Positions 17,473-26,436 of a stretch of DNA of 40,512 nt are shown piece by piece (positions within the stretch are counted from its first letter, which is position 1; the number at the start of each line of letters is the position of its first letter). The DNA lies in NCBI GenBank assembly GCA_003220935.1, contig QHTT01000082.1, forward strand, positions 1 through 40,512, given 5' to 3'. Both the position numbers and the translations under genes were made by a program. This stretch comes from Gemmatimonadota bacterium. GTDB lineage: Bacteria > Gemmatimonadota > Gemmatimonadetes > Gemmatimonadales > GWC2-71-9. The notes beneath the pieces are model-generated. The model saw nothing but the letters and a program-made list of their open reading frames with translations. It was not told where the DNA came from and made no database searches.

Positions 17473-19014
17473 ATGACCAGGCGCGCCGTTCGCTTCTCGG
17501 TTCTGCTCGTGGCCCTGGCTGGGCCGGCTTCCGCGCAGCTCATCTCGATCAAGACCGTCCCCATCGCCCAGGGCGACCAGTTCGACATTTTCCCGTCCAA
17601 CAATTTCGGGATGGGCGGGGTGTCGATTGCGCTGGCGGACACGCTGCTCGACCCGTTCATCAATCCGGCGAAGGGGGCGCGGCTCGGCTCGGCGCGCTTC
17701 TTCAGCGCTCCAACCGTCTACAGCATTTCGCAGCGGGCGGGCGGAGGCCGGACGTTGCCGCTCGCCGCCGTCGCAGGCTCAGGCGCGTGGTTCGGCGGGC
17801 TGTCGCTCGCACTGCAGGAGGTCGACGCCAGCCGGCCACCGACTAATGGAGACGTCGTGCTCGCAGCCCCGACGCCGCTCGCTGCGTTCGACACCGCTGC
17901 GGTGCCGCTGCCGCTGCCGACGATACCGCCAAGGAAAGACGCCTACGGCAACCAGTACGCCTTCGGGATGGTCGGCAAGAGGCTGCCCGGCGCCCGCGTC
18001 ACGCTCGGGGCCAGCCTCATGTGGGCCCGCCTGACCGGGGTGGACGGCGTCGATCTGCTGTATGCCGGCAGCGCCGGGCTCAAGCAATTCGGGCACACGC
18101 TCGACGTCCGGGTCGGGCTCCTCAAGGAATGGACGGGCGACCGGTCGCTGGAGGCTCTGGTGCTGCTCGACCGGTTCGGGATGAGGCACGACGTCGGCTA
18201 CCTAGATCCGGTGTGGGATCCGGCCACGCAGCGGCAGATCCTGCGCACCCGCTTGGAGCACAATTTGGATCGCACCAATACCTGGGGGATGCACGTTCAG
18301 TACCAACGTCCCCTCACCGCGTCCGGCTGGCGGATCGGGTGGCTCGCAACCGCCAATCGGATGTCCCACCCCAAGCTCCCGGAGTACGAGCTCGCGAACG
18401 TCCCGGTCATCCCGCGCGATCCCGGGCACTCCGCAGCGTACAACGTCGGCCTCGGGCTCTCGAAAGCGAGTGGTCCGGCGACGTTCGCCATCGACGCGAT
18501 CTATGAGCCGATCTGGAGCTACACCTGGGCCGATGCGGCCTCGCCGGTCGTCACGACCACAGGCGACACGATTCCGGTGGGCGGCAAGACCGTCGAAAAC
18601 CGCTTCCGCTTCTCGAACGGGCTGTTCCGGATGGGGGTGAGTCGCGAGGTGGCGCTGCCCAGTTTGGGGAAGGCGCTGGGCTTGCAGCTCGGCATCGTGG
18701 TTCAATCCGTCCACTACCGCCTGGTCCAGTACGACAACGTCCAGGTCGCTGAGCGGAACCTTACAGAGGGATGGCGCGAGTGGTCGCCCACCTGGGGTCT
18801 GAGTCTCCGCTTCCCGGACCTCGAGATTCGCTATCGCGGGCGGGCCACCCACGGGACCGGCCGGCCGGGCGTGCAACCGTCCGGCGTGTTCTTCGCGTCT
18901 CGTGACCTCGCCGTTGCGGGCAACAGCATCCTCGTGGCGCCGAGCGGCCCGCTGAGCCTCACCGAGGTCCGCACGACCACGCATCAGATCTCCGTGTCGC
19001 TCCCGCTGCGCTGA
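17473..19014 (+). CDS. Outer-membrane protein, FadL/PorV-like
   Basis: This is a 513-residue secreted protein. ATG 17473 follows GAGG and begins a signal peptide (FSVLLVALAGPASAQ). The mature start has FDIFPSNNFGMGGVSIALAD and then PFINPAKGARL, the phrase with which FadL- or PorV-type barrels often begin, followed by long alternating-strand regions (LEIRYRGRATHGTGRPG) and a C-terminal strand HQISVSLPLR. Its precise substrate is unknown. A 5-bp inverted repeat (ATCCC/GGGAT) lies about 20 bases upstream of the start. The di-haem gene follows after 11 bases, so the two are probably co-transcribed. Confidence 0.8.
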   Translation: MTRRAVRFSVLLVALAGPASAQLISIKTVPIAQGDQFDIFPSNNFGMGGVSIALADTLLDPFINPAKGARLGSARFFSAPTVYSISQRAGGGRTLPLAAVAGSGAWFGGLSLALQEVDASRPPTNGDVVLAAPTPLAAFDTAAVPLPLPTIPPRKDAYGNQYAFGMVGKRLPGARVTLGASLMWARLTGVDGVDLLYAGSAGLKQFGHTLDVRVGLLKEWTGDRSLEALVLLDRFGMRHDVGYLDPVWDPATQRQILRTRLEHNLDRTNTWGMHVQYQRPLTASGWRIGWLATANRMSHPKLPEYELANVPVIPRDPGHSAAYNVGLGLSKASGPATFAIDAIYEPIWSYTWADAASPVVTTTGDTIPVGGKTVENRFRFSNGLFRMGVSREVALPSLGKALGLQLGIVVQSVHYRLVQYDNVQVAERNLTEGWREWSPTWGLSLRFPDLEIRYRGRATHGTGRPGVQPSGVFFASRDLAVAGNSILVAPSGPLSLTEVRTTTHQISVSLPLR

Positions 19015-19025
19015 GGAGGCCGCCC

Positions 19026-20408
19026 ATGACTCGCATCGCCAGAGCCATCTGCCTCGGCCTCGTTGCCCTCGTCGCCAGTTGCGACGGGTTGACGCCGCCG
19101 GAGGCACTGCCCCCGCCGCTCGACACCGAATTGAGGCAGACCCTGTCACGCTGGGGCGCGATCCCGATCGGGTCGATGCCGGCCCAGAACCCCGCACTCG
19201 TCGATCTCGGCCAGGCGCTCATGTTCGACAAGATCCTGAGCGGCAACCGTGACATCGCCTGCGCCACTTGCCATCTCCCGGCGCAGCACGCGGCCGACGG
19301 CCTGTCCCTCGCCATCGGCACCGGCGGCACGGGAGCGGGTCCTTCACGCACGCTTGGTCCGGGGCGACAGTTCGTCCCGCGGAGCGCGCCGTCGCTGCTC
19401 AACGCGGGGCTTGGCCTGAACTATCTCTTCTGGGACGGGCAGATCGCCCGCTCCGGTTTCGGCCCTCCGCCCCCGGGCCCCGCCGCCGGCGGGTTCGTGA
19501 CGCCGGCCGGCGCGCTGCTGCCGGCCGTGCCCAACATTCTCGCCGCGCAGGCGATGTTCCCTGTCGTGAACCGCCGCGAGATGCGCGGCGAGCGCGGCGA
19601 CCTCGACGTGTTCGGGAATCCGAACGAGCTGGCGCAGTACGGCGACAGCCAGTTCGTCGAGATCTGGCAAGCCCTCATGCAGCGACTGCTGGCGATCGAC
19701 GCCTACAAGGCGAAGTTCGCCGCCGCATTCCCCAGTGTGCTGCCTGGTGCGCTCGGCTTCCAGCACGCCGCGACTGCGATCGCCGCCTTCCAGATGCAGG
19801 CGTTCACCAAGACCGACTCACCGTTCGACCGCTATCTGAACCGAGACGACGCGGCGTTGCCGGTCGAGGCAAAACGCGGGGCGCTGCTCTTTTTCGGCAA
19901 GGCCCGGTGCTCTCAGTGCCACAGCGGCCCGTTCCTCGGCGCGAGTAGTTTTTCGAACGCCGGGGTCCCGCAGCTCGGACCGGGCACAGGCAATGCCGCG
20001 CCGCTGGACCTGGGACGCGGTGGCCTCAAGGACCAGTCGTTCTACAAATTCGCCTTCCGCGTGACGCCGCTGCGCAACGTAGAGCTGACGGCGCCGTACA
20101 TGCATAACGGGGCGTTTCCCACGCTCGAGGCCGTGGTGCGTCATTACAACGACGTGACCGAGGCGCTGCAGACCTACGACGTGTCGCAACTCCCCCCGAC
20201 GCTGCGGGACACGTATCACGGCGACGACGCCACGATCAACGCCGTCCTCGCGACCCTGGACTTCCGGCTCAGGACGCCGCTCGGCCTCACCGACGCCGAG
20301 CAGCGCGACCTGGTGGCGTTCCTCAAGGCCTTGACGGACCCTGCGGCGCGAGACTTGACCTCACTCATTCCCGCAACGGTGCCGAGCGGGCTGCCGGTCG
20401 AGCCCTGA
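19026..20408 (+). CDS. Di-haem cytochrome c peroxidase/MauG-like lipoprotein
   Basis: This 460-residue protein has two covalent haem sites: CATCH at 79-83 and CSQCH at 295-299. The arrangement and flanking motifs (GNRDIACATCHLP, APSLLNAGL, FFGKARCSQCHSGPFLG, APYMHNGAFPTLEAVVRHYN) are those of bacterial cytochrome c peroxidases and MauG relatives. It begins with a lipoprotein signal (LGLVALVASCDG), so it is probably tethered to a membrane. It is longer than the usual enzymes of about 330 residues because of an insertion between the two haem sites. Whether it reduces H2O2 or oxidises a partner cannot be told. It follows a strong AGGAGG ribosome site and converges on a cytochrome c gene 12 bases away. 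Confidence 0.93.
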   Translation: MTRIARAICLGLVALVASCDGLTPPEALPPPLDTELRQTLSRWGAIPIGSMPAQNPALVDLGQALMFDKILSGNRDIACATCHLPAQHAADGLSLAIGTGGTGAGPSRTLGPGRQFVPRSAPSLLNAGLGLNYLFWDGQIARSGFGPPPPGPAAGGFVTPAGALLPAVPNILAAQAMFPVVNRREMRGERGDLDVFGNPNELAQYGDSQFVEIWQALMQRLLAIDAYKAKFAAAFPSVLPGALGFQHAATAIAAFQMQAFTKTDSPFDRYLNRDDAALPVEAKRGALLFFGKARCSQCHSGPFLGASSFSNAGVPQLGPGTGNAAPLDLGRGGLKDQSFYKFAFRVTPLRNVELTAPYMHNGAFPTLEAVVRHYNDVTEALQTYDVSQLPPTLRDTYHGDDATINAVLATLDFRLRTPLGLTDAEQRDLVAFLKALTDPAARDLTSLIPATVPSGLPVEP

Positions 20409-20420
20409 AGACCGGCGCGC

Positions 20421-21056
20421 CTACTGCAGCGCCTGGTGCTCCGCGTTCAGGAATGCCGCGAGCGCCGCGATCTCCTGCGGCTTGAGACCGAGGTCGGGCA
20501 TTCGGAACGTGCCGCTGCGCGGAGCGATCGCCGGATTGGCGAGGAACAGCTTGAGATACTCTGCCGGCCAGCGGCGGCCCGTCAGCTCCGGCCCAACCGC
20601 GACGGTGCCGCTTCCCTCGATATCCCCATGGACGTGACACGTGACGCACCCCTTCGCCACGAAGAGTCGCCGTCCGCGCTCGCTTTCCGGTGGCGTCAAT
20701 GGCGGCTGGGCGCCGGGGGCGATCGCCAGCAGGGGCGGGAGCGTGACCCGGCTGTTCCCGAACCCGCTGTAGATGGTGATAGTCCACGCGCTCGCGCGGG
20801 GCAGGGTGAGTGAGGCGACGTACTGCCCGGCCTCCGTGCCCGGAGTGGCCATGGCTTGGGCCGTGACGTCGCCCGCCCGGGCCTCGATTCGGGGCCGGAG
20901 TCCGCTGAGCCGGGTGACGCCGTGTTGCCGCACGGTGAATGTCAGGGTGACGGGCCGGTCCACCACGACGTAGTCGGGCAGCTCCTCGACGGTAATCGCC
21001 GCCCACCCGCCGAGGTAGGCGCTGATCAGCGACACCAACAACAGGACTCGCAGCAT
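20421..21056 (-). CDS. Cytochrome c with N-terminal FixH/YtkA-like Ig domain
   Basis: This is a 211-residue membrane-anchored protein. An uncleaved or signal helix (LRVLLLVSLISAYLGGWAAI) is followed by a beta-rich domain of about 90 residues (DRPVTLTFTVRQHGVTRLSG, AGQYVASLTLPRASAWTITI) of the kind seen in FixH/YtkA-like proteins. The C-terminal cytochrome c has CVTCH at 137-141 and a likely axial Met186 in FRMPDLGL. It probably passes electrons in the periplasm, and the converging di-haem peroxidase-like protein is a possible partner. The start is supported by AAGGAGG upstream of the ATG. Confidence 0.88.
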   Translation of the reverse strand: MLRVLLLVSLISAYLGGWAAITVEELPDYVVVDRPVTLTFTVRQHGVTRLSGLRPRIEARAGDVTAQAMATPGTEAGQYVASLTLPRASAWTITIYSGFGNSRVTLPPLLAIAPGAQPPLTPPESERGRRLFVAKGCVTCHVHGDIEGSGTVAVGPELTGRRWPAEYLKLFLANPAIAPRSGTFRMPDLGLKPQEIAALAAFLNAEHQALQ

Positions 21057-21159
21057 GGCGCCTCCTTCGTGGTTTCGTTCTGCTTCGATGCCGCGAACCC
21101 ACCGGAGGTTTAAGGCTGCACGCCGCTTGCCTGGGCTCTCCGGCCTGCTTCGCCGGCCC

Positions 21160-21165
21160 TATATT
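21160..21165 (+). promoter_or_regulatory. Possible -10 box of the second kinase gene
   Basis: TATATT lies 8 bases before the GTG start at 21174. I found no convincing -35 and no Shine-Dalgarno sequence. This fits a leaderless transcript. Confidence 0.35.
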
Positions 21166-21173
21166 CTGACTCC

Positions 21174-22769
21174 GTGCCACCGGATATCCCCGCCGACCTC
21201 GCGGCGGCGCTCGCCGAGCGCTACGAACTCCGTCAGGTGCTCGGCCGCGGCGGCATGGCTACCGTGTACCTCGCGTACGACCGCAAGCATCGGCGCGGCG
21301 TCGCGCTCAAAGTTCTCCTGCCCGGCCTCGCCGCCTTTCTCGGCGTCGAGCGGTTTCTGAAGGAGATCCAGGTCGCCGCCCGCCTCACCCACCCACACAT
21401 CCTCGCCTTGCACGACTCGGGCGAAACGGGCGGGTTCCTCTATTATGTCATGCCGTACATCGACGGCGGCTCGCTGCGCCAGCAGCTTGCGGGCAGGCGT
21501 CCTCCGGGCCCTGACCAGGCGTTGGCGATCGCGGCGCCCGTGGCCGATGCACTCTCCTACGCGCACCGCATGGGCGTCCTGCACCGGGACATCAAGCCAG
21601 AGAACATCCTGTTCTCGCAGGGGCACCCGATCGTGGCGGACTTCGGCATCGCGAAGGCAATCAGTACGGCGGGCGGCGCGAACCTGACCCGGACGGGCTT
21701 TCCGGTCGGCACGCCGGGGTACATGAGCCCTGAGCAGGCCGCCGGGCTCACCGATCTCGACGAGCGGACCGACGTCTACAGCCTGGCGGTGGTGATCTAC
21801 GAGATGCTGGTGGGCGAGGTCCCGGGTCGCTGGCCGACGGAAGACGCGGTGCGGGCGGGGCGGTTCCTCGACGCGGCTGCGACGCACCGCACGCGGTTGA
21901 CGCAAGCGGGCAGCCGCATCGAGGCCGCGCTGGTACGTGGCCTGGCGATCCGGCACGACCAGCGCACGGCGACGCCCGCGGCGCTCATGGACGAGCTCGT
22001 GGGCGGAGCGACGGGGGGAGCAGCGCGACGTCGATTCAGCGGGGACGAAGTACAGCAGATCGTCAAGCGCGCGACTGAGCTCGAGGCGACCACGCCGACG
22101 GCGAGCGGGGCGATGACGATCGGCGGGGTCGAGGCGCTGGCGGCCGAGGTGGGGATCGCGCCCCACGTGGTGCGGGCAGCGGCGGACTCCTGGCGCCTGT
22201 CGCGCGATGCGCCGATCTCCGCCCCCGAGTCGATCCAGTCGAATCCTTGGGTCGGGGGCCCGACCACGATCGTGATCGAGCGCGTGCTCGACGGTGAGTT
22301 GCCTGATACCGAGTATTCCGTGATCGTAGACGAGACCCGCCGCCTACTGAAGAACGTCGGGCAGGTGAGCCAGCTCGGCCGCTCGTTCTCGTGGGTCGCT
22401 TCGCCCGGCGCGACGCGCCGCAGCCTCGAGCTCGTGGTGTCGGTGCGCGGCGGCCGGACGCGCATCACCGTCCAGGAGAATCTCGCCCCGCTGGTCGGTG
22501 CGCTGTTCGGCGGCATCGGCGGCGGCATGGGCGGGGGCGGCATGGGGCCGATCATCGGCATCTTCGTCGGCGCCCTGCATTTCCCCGGAGCGGCGATGGC
22601 GGCGATCATCCCGCTGTGGCTCGGCACGACCTATGTGACAGCCCGGACCGCCTACCATTACAGCACCAAGCGACGCGTGCAGCAGATGGAGCGGCTGGCA
22701 GACCGGCTGGCGGCACTGGCCCGGGAGCTGATTCCGGAGCGGCAGGCACTGCCGCATCCCGAGCGATAG
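21174..22769 (+). CDS. Ser/Thr protein kinase with C-terminal membrane domain
   Basis: This 531-residue protein has a Hanks-type kinase domain at residues 15-280: GRGGMATVYLA, Lys46 in VALKVL, catalytic Asp139 in HRDIKPEN, Asp156 in DFG, and GTPGYMSPEQ. All catalytic residues are present. The second half is not the usual repeat or PEGA domain. Near 290-350 there is a helical region (FSGDEVQQIVKRATELEATT) like that found in other Gemmatimonadota-type kinases. Next is a beta-rich SRPBCC-like stretch (TTIVIERVLDGELPDTEYSV, SLELVVSVRGGRTRITVQEN). Last come a Gly-rich hydrophobic pair of helices (GGIGGGMGGGGMGPIIGIFV) and a basic coiled tail. The start is GTG. Its targets are unknown. Confidence 0.93.
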   Translation: MPPDIPADLAAALAERYELRQVLGRGGMATVYLAYDRKHRRGVALKVLLPGLAAFLGVERFLKEIQVAARLTHPHILALHDSGETGGFLYYVMPYIDGGSLRQQLAGRRPPGPDQALAIAAPVADALSYAHRMGVLHRDIKPENILFSQGHPIVADFGIAKAISTAGGANLTRTGFPVGTPGYMSPEQAAGLTDLDERTDVYSLAVVIYEMLVGEVPGRWPTEDAVRAGRFLDAAATHRTRLTQAGSRIEAALVRGLAIRHDQRTATPAALMDELVGGATGGAARRRFSGDEVQQIVKRATELEATTPTASGAMTIGGVEALAAEVGIAPHVVRAAADSWRLSRDAPISAPESIQSNPWVGGPTTIVIERVLDGELPDTEYSVIVDETRRLLKNVGQVSQLGRSFSWVASPGATRRSLELVVSVRGGRTRITVQENLAPLVGALFGGIGGGMGGGGMGPIIGIFVGALHFPGAAMAAIIPLWLGTTYVTARTAYHYSTKRRVQQMERLADRLAALARELIPERQALPHPER

Positions 22770-22791
22770 CTGTCGCGGTCGACACCGCGGG

Positions 22792-23847
22792 TTAGTGCCC
22801 GAGCGCCCGCTCGGACGTCGCCTTCTCCCGCTCCAGGTCGGCCCGCATCTGGTCCCGTAGCTTGCCGATCACTTTCCCACGGATGTTGAGCAGGCCGCCC
22901 GGCAGATTGTCGAACCGCAAGCGCCGCAGCAGGATCAGATAGATGCCGGGCTTGCCGGCCGAGGTCGACCGGTCGGCGACGGTCATCAGGTCGAAGGCGG
23001 CCTCGAAGTAGTGATCCGCGTAGATCTGTTTGCCGGCCACGAGAGTGGCTCCGGCGAGCTCCGGCGGCGCATAGACGGCCAGGTGCGTGATGCCGAGAAT
23101 CGGCCGCAGGCTCGGCAACGCATCCTCCGACCAGTAGAGCACTTCGACCAAGCCGTTGAGCTTGCCATGCGGATACGTCGCCAGATACCGCTGGAACGAG
23201 GGCACGTACTGATAGACGTAGGGGGACTGTCCGAGCAGCGCGGCGAACGCGTCGCTGGCGCGGACGTTGCCGCGATCGTCGTACACCACCATCGCCGTGT
23301 CCCCGCGCGTGCGATAGTCGGTGACGTACTCCACCAGGCGGCGGCGGGCGTACGCGCTCACCTGAGACTGCGGGTCCGCAGCCGACCAGTCGATCGCTTC
23401 GTGGATCCGCTGCATCTCTGTCCCCGGTAGCTTGATCTTGCAGTCACCGGGGCGGCAGTCCTTCAGCTCGGCGACGTCGCGGCTGTCGACGCTGAGCGCC
23501 GCTACATCCGCCGTGGTGGCCGGGTCTGAGAAGACGCCGAATCGCGTGCGGGTCGGGGTGCGGAGTGAGCTCGGGAAGTCCTGCACACGACCGACGAAGA
23601 ACTCGCGCGAGACGTCGACCGTGATGATGCCGAACACCGCGACGTCCCGTTTGTTCTGGGTGTCGAGGACCTTCACGACCGCGTCGCCTCGCTGTACGGC
23701 AGCGAGTTGCGTCGAGTCGAGGGCGATGCTCTGGCGGAGGAATTGCTCCAGGATCGCGGGCAGCTGTTGCCCGGGTGTTGGCCCCGCTGCGGCGAGACAG
23801 CCGATCAGCGCGGCGCCGACGATCCATCGTTTCCTGTCCACAAGCAC
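22792..23847 (-). CDS. Secreted protein of unknown function
   Basis: This is a 351-residue protein with a signal peptide (RWIVGAALIGCLAAAG). I do not recognise the family. The middle contains GVFSDPATTADVAALSVD, DCRPGDCKIKLPGTEMQRI with a Cys pair, and YARRRLVEYVTDYRTRGDTA. The end has ADHYFEAAFDLMTVAD and a Leu/Arg-rich region, finishing with a charged helix. It looks like a periplasmic globular protein and not a barrel. The GTG start follows GGAGC. It converges on the kinase gene with a 22-base gap. Confidence 0.7.
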   Translation of the reverse strand: MLVDRKRWIVGAALIGCLAAAGPTPGQQLPAILEQFLRQSIALDSTQLAAVQRGDAVVKVLDTQNKRDVAVFGIITVDVSREFFVGRVQDFPSSLRTPTRTRFGVFSDPATTADVAALSVDSRDVAELKDCRPGDCKIKLPGTEMQRIHEAIDWSAADPQSQVSAYARRRLVEYVTDYRTRGDTAMVVYDDRGNVRASDAFAALLGQSPYVYQYVPSFQRYLATYPHGKLNGLVEVLYWSEDALPSLRPILGITHLAVYAPPELAGATLVAGKQIYADHYFEAAFDLMTVADRSTSAGKPGIYLILLRRLRFDNLPGGLLNIRGKVIGKLRDQMRADLEREKATSERALGH

Positions 23848-23901
23848 GCTCCGCTTTAGCGACGTGCCGCGCCGTGCCCGTCCTTCAGTATCGCCGAGTG
23901 G

Positions 23902-24501
23902 CTACTGCTGACGCGTGAACACTGCGCGCCACCCCCGGTCCAACGCCACCCACGTGAAATGATTCTGATCGAGCACGCTCAGAACGGAAGACTGGACCAG
24001 CCTCTGGCTGGGGCTCGTGCCCGCCCCGGTCGCGACGGGACTGAAGGTGACGAGCGGTTCGGCGGTGTCCAGGGTCCCCGTCATGAATTCCGGTGCAGAC
24101 CCGCCATTGTACACGGCGCTGCTGAAGAACCGGTCGCTTCCGGGGTCGAACCCGAGCATCCCCTGGCCCTGCATCGTGGAGTGATCGAGCTGCTCGGTCC
24201 ACTGCAGGCGCAGGTCGTCGAACAGCGGCTTCACCACACGCGTTCCCGACGCGTCGGGCACACCGTCGAAGTTGCCGGCGAACCACATCTCGAACCGCCA
24301 GGTCCCAACCAGAGTGCGGAGCATGCCGCGGGCTGGCTGCGGGTGAGCTGGCTCGAGCGATGCCGGCGACTCCGGGTCGGTCGCCCGATTGAGGCGCTCG
24401 CCACCCTGCGCGGCGAGGCGTTGCGGGGCAGCCGCCCCAACGGCGAGGGCGCCCAGCGCGGCCGCGATATATCCCCAGCGGTATAGTGCGTCGATGCTCA
24501 T
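23902..24501 (-). CDS. Secreted DUF1579-like protein
   Basis: This is a 199-residue protein with a signal-like N-terminus (WGYIAAALGALAVGAAAPQR) and a single domain of about 140 residues beginning LRTLVGTWRFEMWFAGNFDG. The opening LVGTW, the central GMLGFDPGSDRFFSSAVYN and the later strands resemble DUF1579-type lipocalin-like folds. Function unknown. It lies in the same direction as the preceding 351-residue gene, with a gap of about 54 bases, and they may be co-transcribed. Confidence 0.68.
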   Translation of the reverse strand: MSIDALYRWGYIAAALGALAVGAAAPQRLAAQGGERLNRATDPESPASLEPAHPQPARGMLRTLVGTWRFEMWFAGNFDGVPDASGTRVVKPLFDDLRLQWTEQLDHSTMQGQGMLGFDPGSDRFFSSAVYNGGSAPEFMTGTLDTAEPLVTFSPVATGAGTSPSQRLVQSSVLSVLDQNHFTWVALDRGWRAVFTRQQ

Positions 24502-24620
24502 GGCTGAGAGCGGTTTGCAGGGGCTGTGCCACGGCGATCATGCTGCAATCGCGCCGCCGCTGGAAGCCGCAGCCGCGGGCTGACGGGCGTCTCGCCTGCA
24601 CTCTTGCAAGCTGCACGCGC

Positions 24621-25046
24621 TCAAGACGCGAGGATCTTCCCGAGGTTCTCGAGTATCGCCTTGAGCTGACTCTGCACCCTGCGCTTCTCCAGGAAGCGAC
24701 CGCGCAGCCACCCCGCGAGGGACCGCGGGGTCCAGACGTCCCGAATCGTAATCGCGGTCGCGCCGGCCCCGGCGTCGAGACGAAAGAACGTCTTCCAACC
24801 CTTCCGCTGACCTCGCTCCACCCAGCCGAACGTGGTCGGCGGAGTGAAATCGACGATCTCGAACTCGGTCTGCCGCGCGCCGAAGCGCGCCGTGAACCGG
24901 GCTCCCTTTTTGAGTGGCCCCTGGCTCTGGACGCTGTCGCATCCCGGTAGCCATTGGGCGATGCGCTGTGGGTCGGTCAGCAACGCGAACACCCGATCGA
25001 CGGGGGCGCGGACGGAATTGATGAGCGTATGGCTGACGGGCTGCAT
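24621..25046 (-). CDS. SRPBCC-family (START-like) protein
   Basis: This is a 141-residue soluble protein with the SRPBCC pattern: NSVRAPVDRVFALLTDPQRI for the first strand and helices, WLPGCDSVQSQGPLKKGARF, then FEIVDFTPPTTFGWVERG, and a long final helix (RVQSQLKAILENLGKILAS). Such proteins bind hydrophobic ligands in a deep cavity, and some act as cyclases or dehydratases. No specific partner is evident. The ATG follows AAGGGCG. Confidence 0.85.
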   Translation of the reverse strand: MQPVSHTLINSVRAPVDRVFALLTDPQRIAQWLPGCDSVQSQGPLKKGARFTARFGARQTEFEIVDFTPPTTFGWVERGQRKGWKTFFRLDAGAGATAITIRDVWTPRSLAGWLRGRFLEKRRVQSQLKAILENLGKILAS

Positions 25047-25240
25047 CGCCCTTGATCATGCAGGAGCGGAACGGCCCGCACAAGACGCGCCGTCGTCACA
25101 CCGGTGACGCCGCCCTTCGTTCCAAAAGGCTGCGGGCCGCGAAACGGTGCACGCGGCGACCGATGCGTCGCGACGTCCGACCCGCACGCGGGTGGCAGCG
25201 GTCACGGCCGCGGGCGTTGCTCCGCCGTAGGTAATCAGCC

Positions 25241-25627
25241 ATGGAGCTACCCCTCCGAGAACAGCCCGTCGCCTGGGCCCGGCTGCGCGTGGATTTCAAC
25301 TGTGGTCTCCGACGCGGCGCGTGGTACCGAGTCGTCCAGGTCGCCGGCAACGACGCCATGCTCGAGCTGACCCCCGAGCCCGTGCCGGTGCCTCGCCGCT
25401 GGCTCGAAACGGTGTTCCACCGGCCGTTTCGCTGGTCCGTCGTGCCGCGTCCCCGCGACGCCCACAGTGTGCCGACCGCCTGGGGCTCCAGATACGCGGT
25501 GTGCCCCGTGTGTCGCACCCGCGCGCCCTTCGCAGGTCACCCCGTCGGCCTGCGTTGCCCGCGCTGCCACGGCGAGTTTGCCGTCGCGTGGGATGAGCGG
25601 TACCTGGCGCCCGGCCGCGACGCCTGA
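25241..25627 (+). CDS. Small zinc-ribbon protein, unknown
   Basis: This is a 128-residue protein. A beta-rich N-terminal half (RVDFNCGLRRGAWYRVVQVA) leads to a C-terminal zinc ribbon with CPVC and CPRC about 18 residues apart, followed by FAVAWDERYLA. It has no signal peptide, so it is probably cytoplasmic. The ATG is preceded by TAGGTA about 8 bases upstream and no good ribosome site. Function unknown. Confidence 0.72.
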   Translation: MELPLREQPVAWARLRVDFNCGLRRGAWYRVVQVAGNDAMLELTPEPVPVPRRWLETVFHRPFRWSVVPRPRDAHSVPTAWGSRYAVCPVCRTRAPFAGHPVGLRCPRCHGEFAVAWDERYLAPGRDA

Positions 25628-25742
25628 CGACCAGTCTACTCGCACCTCCGCCTTACTCAGCCAAGCAGCTGGTTCGCACGTAGTTCCTGGGGTGCTCGGC
25701 GTTGTCGCGAGCGCGGACCTTCCTTACGTGAGGAGGCTGCCA

Positions 25743-26402
25743 ATGGACAGAACGAGGCTGCTCGCGGTCGCCGGCGGGCTGCTGCTCGGCGGCACGACCT
25801 GGATGCCCGCGGCCGCCCAGCGACCGGATCTCTCCGGTCGTTGGACCTACAGCGCCGCTGAGAGCGACAACCCTCGCAACATGATGCAGCGCCGCGACAG
25901 CGCGGGCGGTGATCGGCCCGGCGGCTATCCCGGCATGAGGGGCGGCCGCGGAGGCTTCGGTGGCGGCCGCGGTGGCTTTGGAGGCGGACGCGGGGGCGGG
26001 GGCGGGGGCGGGGGCGGCATGAGCGATGAGCAGCGTGCACGGATGCGCCAGACGATGGAGCTCGCGTTCCAGCCGCCTACAACCCTCACGATCGCGAGTA
26101 ACGATTCGACCGTTACGTTTACTCCCGACAGCGGTGCGGCGCTCGTGATCTACGGTGACGGCCGAAAGCTGAAGCAGTCAGTGGAGGGCGGCGGGGACGT
26201 CGAGATCAAAGGTCACTGGCAGGGCAACGATTTCGTGGTCGAGCGCAAGGTGTCGGGCGGGGGAAAAGTCTCCGAGGACTACCTCCGCTCTCAGGACGGC
26301 ACGCAACTGTACGTGATCGTCAGCTCCGACGGGGGCCGCGGTCGCACGATCGAGTTCCGGCGTGTGTACGACCGAGCGGCGAGCGGCGCGCCGGCGCCAT
26401 AA
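25743..26402 (+). CDS. Secreted Gly/Arg-rich protein, unknown
   Basis: This 219-residue protein starts at ATG 25743 after AGGAGG and has a signal peptide (LLAVAGGLLLGGTTWMPAAA). The mature protein begins QRPDLSGRWTYS and passes into a low-complexity Gly/Arg region (GGRGGFGGGRGGFGGGRGG) at about 60-90. It continues as a beta-rich domain of about 110 residues (PPTTLTIASNDSTVTFTPDS, VEIKGHWQGNDFVVERKVSG). A short helix, MSDEQRARMRQTMELAF, resembles the LTxxQ helices of CpxP/Spy-type proteins, but not closely. It is 34 bases upstream of the large TonB-type receptor and transcribed the same way, which suggests a functional pair. Confidence 0.78.
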   Translation: MDRTRLLAVAGGLLLGGTTWMPAAAQRPDLSGRWTYSAAESDNPRNMMQRRDSAGGDRPGGYPGMRGGRGGFGGGRGGFGGGRGGGGGGGGGMSDEQRARMRQTMELAFQPPTTLTIASNDSTVTFTPDSGAALVIYGDGRKLKQSVEGGGDVEIKGHWQGNDFVVERKVSGGGKVSEDYLRSQDGTQLYVIVSSDGGRGRTIEFRRVYDRAASGAPAP

Positions 26403-26436
26403 TCCAACAGCTACACTGCTCCGCCCGTATATCCCC

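Noticed and set aside
25930..26020. Short GGC/GGT-rich repeats
   Set aside because: They encode the Gly/Arg linker of the secreted protein and are not a CRISPR array or regulatory repeat.
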